DNA from: Bdellovibrionales bacterium
Lineage (GTDB): Bacteria; Bdellovibrionota; Bdellovibrionia; Bdellovibrionales; UBA1609
Reading direction: 5' to 3'
Length of the DNA stretch: 10,450 bases
Assembly: GCA_026648125.1 (NCBI GenBank)
Contig: JAPKGD010000028.1
Coordinates: 1-10,450 of the forward strand
This document shows, piece by piece, positions 6,708 through 10,450 of the stretch. The number at the start of each line of letters is the position of its first letter. The stretch's first letter is position 1. Position numbers and translations under genes: made by a program. The notes under the pieces were generated by a model that ran no database searches, was not told the DNA's origin, and saw nothing but the letters and a program-made list of their open reading frames with translations.

Positions 6708-7850
6708 ATGGAGCATTCAATCTCCGAAAAAAAGATGATGGAAATGCCTAAGCGTTTGACAGCAATTTGCGCGAGTCTCATCGGAGTGGTCGCACTTCAA
6801 ACTCCAGCCGCTAAAAGTGGCGAGAGATACGAATTTTATAATGGCGTTCGGCAAATGGGTATGGGTGGAGCTGCAGTAGCCGTTGTGAATGATGAAACCG
6901 CACTCTTGCTCAATCCGGCTGGATTGGGAAAACTTCGAGATTATTTTGTCACCGTGGCCGACCCCGAAATCGAAGGTAGTGGCAATGCTCTGGCCGTCTC
7001 TGGTGGTGATGTTCTGGGAATGATGAAGCCTCAGCCCATGCTCGACAAGCTCAATGATGCAGCCAATCTGGGTAGACATTTGCATCTAAAGGGCCAGGTT
7101 TTTCCCTCTTTGGTTGTACCCAATTTTGGCTTTGGCGTTCTTGCTAAATACTCTTCAGACGGTGAGGTCGATGCGACCAATACAAATTTCTCGCTCGACT
7201 ATTTCAACGATTTTGCCGCGGTCTTAGGTTTTAATTTTCGCTTGTTCGACGGAATTATCAAATTGGGCGCAAACGCTCGAATGGTTAATCGTGTGCAGAT
7301 CAGTCGTACCGATATTCCTGCCAACTCAACCGGGTTGACCATCGATAATCTCGCTATGGAAGGTTTTGGCGTGGCTTCTGATGTCGGCATTATCTTAACG
7401 GCTCCTGTGGCCTATTTGCCCACGGTCGCGGCCGTGTGGAGAGATGTCGGCGGAACTTCTTATGATTTTAAAGAGGGAATGTTTACGGGAGCACAGACCA
7501 TTCCTGACCACACACCGCAAACGGTAGATGTGGGAATTGCGTTATTTCCGATTGCTAGCAAGCGAACCCGAGTGACCTGGACAGCAGAGTACCGAGATGT
7601 GCTCACCGCCTCTGAAGAATTTGATCTCTATCGAAGAGTTCACACAGGAGTCGAGTTGAATATTGCAGATGCGTTGTTTTTAAGAGCAGGAATGAATCAG
7701 CGCTACTGGACCGCGGGAATTGAGTTTGCGATGGCAAACTACCAGCTCCAGGCTGCGACTTATGGCGAGGAGATCGGCACAGCCACCGCCACAACTACGA
7801 CCACGCGAGAAGATCGTAGGTATACACTCAAGTTTGCCTTTCGCTTCTAG
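6708..7850 (+). CDS. FadL/PorV/UPF0164-like outer-membrane barrel protein, paralog 2
   Basis: A product of about 380 residues. A signal peptide core (LTAICASLIGVVAL, 17-30) precedes cleavage near residue 34-37. The family signature GVRQMGMGGAAVAVVNDE (46-63) leads to ALLLNPAGLG (65-74, NPA at 69-71), aligning with the other two barrels. The C-terminus has NQRYWTAGIEF, TYGEEIGT and EDRRYTLKFAFRF, ending in Phe. A Thr-rich stretch (TATATTTTT) interrupts the last loop. The start is uncertain: ATG codons at 6639, 6708, 6735, 6738 and 6744 are in frame. I chose 6708, which has GGAAG 11 bp upstream; 6744 gives the most typical signal peptide (MPKRL) but has a poor ribosome site. It is divergent from lipoprotein 1 and followed 95 bp later by lipoprotein 2. 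The ligand is unknown. Confidence 0.87.
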   Translation: MEHSISEKKMMEMPKRLTAICASLIGVVALQTPAAKSGERYEFYNGVRQMGMGGAAVAVVNDETALLLNPAGLGKLRDYFVTVADPEIEGSGNALAVSGGDVLGMMKPQPMLDKLNDAANLGRHLHLKGQVFPSLVVPNFGFGVLAKYSSDGEVDATNTNFSLDYFNDFAAVLGFNFRLFDGIIKLGANARMVNRVQISRTDIPANSTGLTIDNLAMEGFGVASDVGIILTAPVAYLPTVAAVWRDVGGTSYDFKEGMFTGAQTIPDHTPQTVDVGIALFPIASKRTRVTWTAEYRDVLTASEEFDLYRRVHTGVELNIADALFLRAGMNQRYWTAGIEFAMANYQLQAATYGEEIGTATATTTTTREDRRYTLKFAFRF

Positions 7851-7851
7851 A

Positions 7852-7893
7852 CTCGGCGATGGGCGGGTCACACATTTGACATCGCATGCCGAG
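7852..7893 (+). terminator. Possible hairpin after barrel 2
   Basis: CTCGGC at 7852-7857 pairs with GCCGAG at 7888-7893, and GATG at 7858-7861 pairs with CATC at 7880-7883. Together they make a 10-bp stem with a 4-nt bulge and an 18-nt loop, starting one base after the stop codon. There is no T-run after it, so it may be a weak terminator or a 3' stabilising hairpin rather than a canonical intrinsic terminator. Confidence 0.35.
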
Positions 7894-7915
7894 CCACTTG
7901 GACATAAAATAGTCA

Positions 7916-7921
7916 TATAAA
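7916..7921 (+). promoter_or_regulatory. Candidate -10 box for the lipoprotein 2 operon
   Basis: TATAAA lies 24 bp before the ATG at 7946, in an AT-rich stretch (7903-7933). No good -35 sits at normal spacing; the perfect TTGACA at 7876-7881 is 34 bp away, too far to pair with it. The genes downstream could alternatively be read through from barrel 2. Confidence 0.25.
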
Positions 7922-7945
7922 TGAATTATATAGATTGAGGTGAGC

Positions 7946-8785
7946 ATGATTGATCAGTGGGCTCGCTCCTTTTTTCTACGTCTGATGCTACTCGTTACGG
8001 CGCTGCCGTCGTGCTCGGTTAATATCTTAGAGACGTTTGCAGACACGCAAACGGACGCTGCACTGTTTTACGATGCCAAGATGAAAATCAATAATGGTGA
8101 TTACACAGGGGCTCTCGGTCAATTTTCGCTGATGAGTGCGGACTATCTCGATCGTCGAGAAGTTAAATCGGTCCATGCGTCGGCCTATGCTGGAATTTGC
8201 GGAGTTGATTTTCTCGATATGGTCGATGCTCTCGCTAATCTTGGTGCGACTCGGGTGATGGTGTGGTTGATGTCCACCTTTCAAGGTGGCAATGCGACCA
8301 AGCAAGACGCCTGTATTCAGGCCGAAACTTTAATCAAAGAAATTGGTCTGTTAGGTGCAAGTCGCACAGCCGATGAAAACTTGCTCATGGCTATGATCGG
8401 ATTTGCCAAGATGGGAGCTATTATCTCGCGTTATGGAGATGTGGCTCCAGCGGATGGATTGGTCGACGGGGGATTTGACCCATGCAATGTCGGAAGCCTG
8501 CCCTCTGCTGATGCGAAGGAAATTGCGACTGGCTTTAACGTCACTATGGATGCGCTTGAAAATATTGGCTCAAGCACCATTGGAGCGGGTGCTCTCACTG
8601 ATGTCACTACGGCCTGTGGCTTTTTGCCAGTGGGCTATTTGCCTCTTTGTAGTGATCCACCGCAGGTGGACACGGCGGATATTGATGCCAATGAAGAATT
8701 GGGAATTCGCTCTTTGATTAACGAAAGCCAAGACGTGGGACTTGGTGTTTGTACGGGAGACGCAGCAGCTTGCGCTTGTCCTTAA
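7946..8785 (+). CDS. Cysteine-rich lipoprotein, TPR-like N-terminus, paralog 2
   Basis: This is a 279-residue product of no named family. It has a short signal peptide with a lipobox-like LPSC (Cys23; Pro at -2 is less usual). Residues about 36-86 form a TPR-like helical pair (DAALFYDAKMKINNGDYTGALGQFSLMSADY). The rest is helical and Ala/Gly/Met-rich. Eight further cysteines follow (85, 123, 180, 224, 235, 269, 276, 278), again an even number, with CAC close to the C-terminus. It shares GGFDP (175-179) and the overall layout with the lipoprotein at 5782-6570, so the two are paralogs. The ATG at 7946 is preferred to the GTG at 7940 because GAGG (7937-7940) is 5 bp upstream of it. Its 3' end overlaps the start of barrel 3, suggesting one transcript and a joint role. 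The layout recalls TPR-like periplasmic T-components of transporters, which is only an analogy. Confidence 0.82.
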   Translation: MIDQWARSFFLRLMLLVTALPSCSVNILETFADTQTDAALFYDAKMKINNGDYTGALGQFSLMSADYLDRREVKSVHASAYAGICGVDFLDMVDALANLGATRVMVWLMSTFQGGNATKQDACIQAETLIKEIGLLGASRTADENLLMAMIGFAKMGAIISRYGDVAPADGLVDGGFDPCNVGSLPSADAKEIATGFNVTMDALENIGSSTIGAGALTDVTTACGFLPVGYLPLCSDPPQVDTADIDANEELGIRSLINESQDVGLGVCTGDAAACACP

Positions 8786-9939
8786 GGCTAAGAGTAGCAC
8801 TCATTCTCGTGTTTCTTGTCTCTGGCACAGCGGTGGCAGATGAACTCTTTGAAATCAACACAAGTGTACGCGCTTTGGGTATGGGCAATGCCTACTTAGG
8901 GGTCGCCGACAACGCCGATGCGTTGTTCTACAATCCAGCGGGCCTTGCGCGAGTCAGCGGCTTTAATTGGACTATTGCGGATGTAAAGGTCGGTCTTAAT
9001 GGAACGGAAGTTCTTCAGACCGTGAATGACATTCAAGGCTCTGCAACCTTTGAAGACACTGTGCGTGCGATGTATGGCGATCATGTCTGGGTGGGCGGCG
9101 GCGGAAAATCGGCTTTTACAATGCCCTATTTTGGAGCAGCGATCTATAATCACCTTGATGCCAGTGTGGATGTGAACAATCCCGTCTATCCAAATTTAGA
9201 TATTAGTGTGGTGAATGACTATGGCTATGCCCTGGGCGGCGCTATACCCATCCTACCTACGGTGCACCTTGGAACCGTGATCAAGTATATTAAGCGCACG
9301 GGATCTCGCGTCCCCTTTGGGGCCACCTACATTGGAAGTCTTGACCCCAACAACATACAATCCGAAGTCGAGCGAGAAGGCATTGGCTACTCCATGGATT
9401 TGGGTATGAATGTGGCAATCCCTGGTCCAGTTGCGCCAGTGTTATCTTTTGTGTGGAAAGATGTGGGGATGACAACTTTCAAACCAGGAGTGGCAACTCT
9501 TGCTGCCCCGCCGCGCCAGCTCGATGAAATGAGCATCGGCGCCGCAGTAAAAATTGATGCGGCCATCGCGTCTATCACTCCTGCATTTGATTTTAAGTAT
9601 CTCAATCGCGCTGACGTACAGCTCGGAAAGAAGCTTCATTTCGGAGTTGAAATTGGCCTCCCCGTGGTAGATATTCGAGCGGGATTTAGTGAAGGTTATT
9701 ACTCACTGGGGGCGGGAGTTAATCTTGGAATCATTCGAGTCGATGCAGCCAGTTACGGGGTTGAGCTTGGAGAGTATCCGGGTCAGCGAGAAGATCGTCG
9801 ATACATTGTGCAATTCACACTCGAATTGGGTTTTGATCCATCGCTCGGGATATTTGGTGGCGGAAGCGGCAGCGGTGGAAAGTCTGGCTCTGGTTCAGGC
9901 TCAGGGGGCGGAGGGCCTCGGCTTAAGCGGCGTCGATGA
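8749..9939 (+). CDS. FadL/PorV/UPF0164-like outer-membrane barrel protein, paralog 3, with Gly/Ser tail
   Basis: A product of up to 396 residues. The N-terminus is basic and followed by a hydrophobic core (VALILVFLVSG, 16-26) with cleavage after AVA (28-30). The signature RALGMGNAYLGVADN (41-55) leads to ALFYNPAGLAR (58-68, NPA 62-64), as in the other two barrels. The C-terminal block GYYSLGAGVNL, SYGVELGE, EDRRYIVQFTLELGF aligns with them and ends at Phe362. Unlike its paralogs it continues for 34 residues, mostly Gly and Ser, ending in LKRRR. There is no ATG or GTG start. TTG codons at 8749 (GGGA 8 bp upstream), 8770 (GGGAG 10 bp upstream) and 8776 are candidates; all overlap the end of lipoprotein 2, so translational coupling is likely. 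It is probably in an operon with lipoprotein 2 and the gene that follows 6 bp later. Confidence 0.87.
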   Translation: MYGRRSSLRLSLRLRVALILVFLVSGTAVADELFEINTSVRALGMGNAYLGVADNADALFYNPAGLARVSGFNWTIADVKVGLNGTEVLQTVNDIQGSATFEDTVRAMYGDHVWVGGGGKSAFTMPYFGAAIYNHLDASVDVNNPVYPNLDISVVNDYGYALGGAIPILPTVHLGTVIKYIKRTGSRVPFGATYIGSLDPNNIQSEVEREGIGYSMDLGMNVAIPGPVAPVLSFVWKDVGMTTFKPGVATLAAPPRQLDEMSIGAAVKIDAAIASITPAFDFKYLNRADVQLGKKLHFGVEIGLPVVDIRAGFSEGYYSLGAGVNLGIIRVDAASYGVELGEYPGQREDRRYIVQFTLELGFDPSLGIFGGGSGSGGKSGSGSGSGGGGPRLKRRR

Positions 9940-9945
9940 GGCCCC

Positions 9946-10450
9946 ATGTTGAGAGAGCATCAGCTCTCATCGCCTCAGGAAAAGCGGAAATGGTTGGACG
10001 AGTTTCGACCAGAGACAGACACCTTTGTCGTTTCGGATCTCACCTCAAAGCTTCAGTTACAGAGTTATTTTCTTAAAAAACACGGCCATCTTCGCGATAC
10101 CGCAATACTTCGAGCCAGTGAGCTTTGGCGAAGGCTTCTCACTGAGAATTTGCCAGAATGGCGAGTGGTCTCAATGGATTTAGTGAGAACCCTAATCCAA
10201 AATGAAATAGAAAACACTGATCTGACTTGGGCGAAGGGCCCCGGAGCGGCTCATAGTCTGACTCAAATGATGTCGCAGTTTTTACCGCTTTTGAATCAAG
10301 ACCAAGATTTGGTGCGAGAGTGGCTCCTCGAGCATCCAGATAGCGTATTAAGGTGGGGCCACTGGTACGCCTTGGCGCAGCTTATTTGGCAAAACCTCAG
10401 TGAAGATAAGATGGTGCCGGGCTCTTGGATACCGTCGCTCCTTTGCTCTC
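9946..10450 (+). CDS. Possible AddB/RexB-like recombination nuclease subunit, N-terminal part; runs off the right edge
   Basis: An open frame of 168 codons continues past the window. The ATG at 9946 has GAGG (9938-9941) 4 bp upstream, overlapping the stop of barrel 3 with a 6-bp gap, so it is probably in the same transcript. The product is soluble-looking, Leu/Trp-rich and without a signal peptide. The pattern VVSDLTSKLQLQSYFLKK, then ILRASELWRRLL and WRVVSMDLVRTLI, later LRWGHWYALAQLIWQNL, recalls the N-terminal inactive-helicase region of AddB-type proteins, which carry a PD-(D/E)XK nuclease at the far C-terminus. No diagnostic motif lies inside the window, so this is a weak, memory-based call. 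If correct, an addA-like helicase gene would be expected downstream. Its function appears unrelated to the membrane genes before it. Confidence 0.6.
   Translation, partial: MLREHQLSSPQEKRKWLDEFRPETDTFVVSDLTSKLQLQSYFLKKHGHLRDTAILRASELWRRLLTENLPEWRVVSMDLVRTLIQNEIENTDLTWAKGPGAAHSLTQMMSQFLPLLNQDQDLVREWLLEHPDSVLRWGHWYALAQLIWQNLSEDKMVPGSWIPSLLCS

Noticed and set aside
7876..7881. Perfect TTGACA considered as a -35 box for lipoprotein 2
   Set aside because: No -10-like hexamer lies at 15-19 bp; the nearest candidates are 23 and 34 bp away, and the motif lies partly within the hairpin.

Overview
The window is about 10.4 kb of chromosome from a Gram-negative bacterium with an outer membrane. I see no phage, plasmid, insertion sequence, CRISPR, rRNA or tRNA. 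A myxobacterial/Bdellovibrio-style Ser/Thr kinase with PEGA domains, many Sec-exported and lipidated proteins, and dense mixed-strand gene packing suggest a delta-proteobacterial or Bdellovibrionota-like predator or relative. That is an inference from gene content, not a phylogenetic result.

Left part (1-3544): a probable leftward operon holds a membrane Ser/Thr kinase (2855-459) followed 11 bp later by the N-terminal part of a long-chain acyl-CoA synthetase that runs off the left edge (447-1). Divergent from the kinase is coaE, dephospho-CoA kinase (2951-3544). It converges, with a 3-bp gap, on a gene for a small exported beta-rich protein (4228-3548).

Central and right part (4229-9939): this is a cluster of two paralogous families. 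Three genes (4299-5453, 6708-7850, 8749-9939) encode FadL/PorV/UPF0164-like outer-membrane barrels. They share an N-terminal LGMG...NPA signature and a C-terminal YW/YY...YGxExG...RRY signature. Two genes (6570-5782 and 7946-8785) encode cysteine-rich lipoproteins that are related to each other through a TPR-like N-terminus and a shared GGFDP motif. One lipoprotein gene is divergent from a barrel gene; the other overlaps the next barrel gene. I infer a repeated lipoprotein plus barrel module, perhaps for uptake or export of hydrophobic molecules.

The gap between barrel 1 and lipoprotein 1 (5454-5781) contains three homologous 52-bp palindromic-ended repeats. The two outer copies sit right after the stop codons of the two convergent genes, in the same orientation relative to each gene. 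This REP-like family is the most striking non-coding signal here.

Right edge: 6 bp after barrel 3 starts a gene (9946 to the end, incomplete) that may be an AddB-type nuclease/helicase-like subunit, at low confidence.
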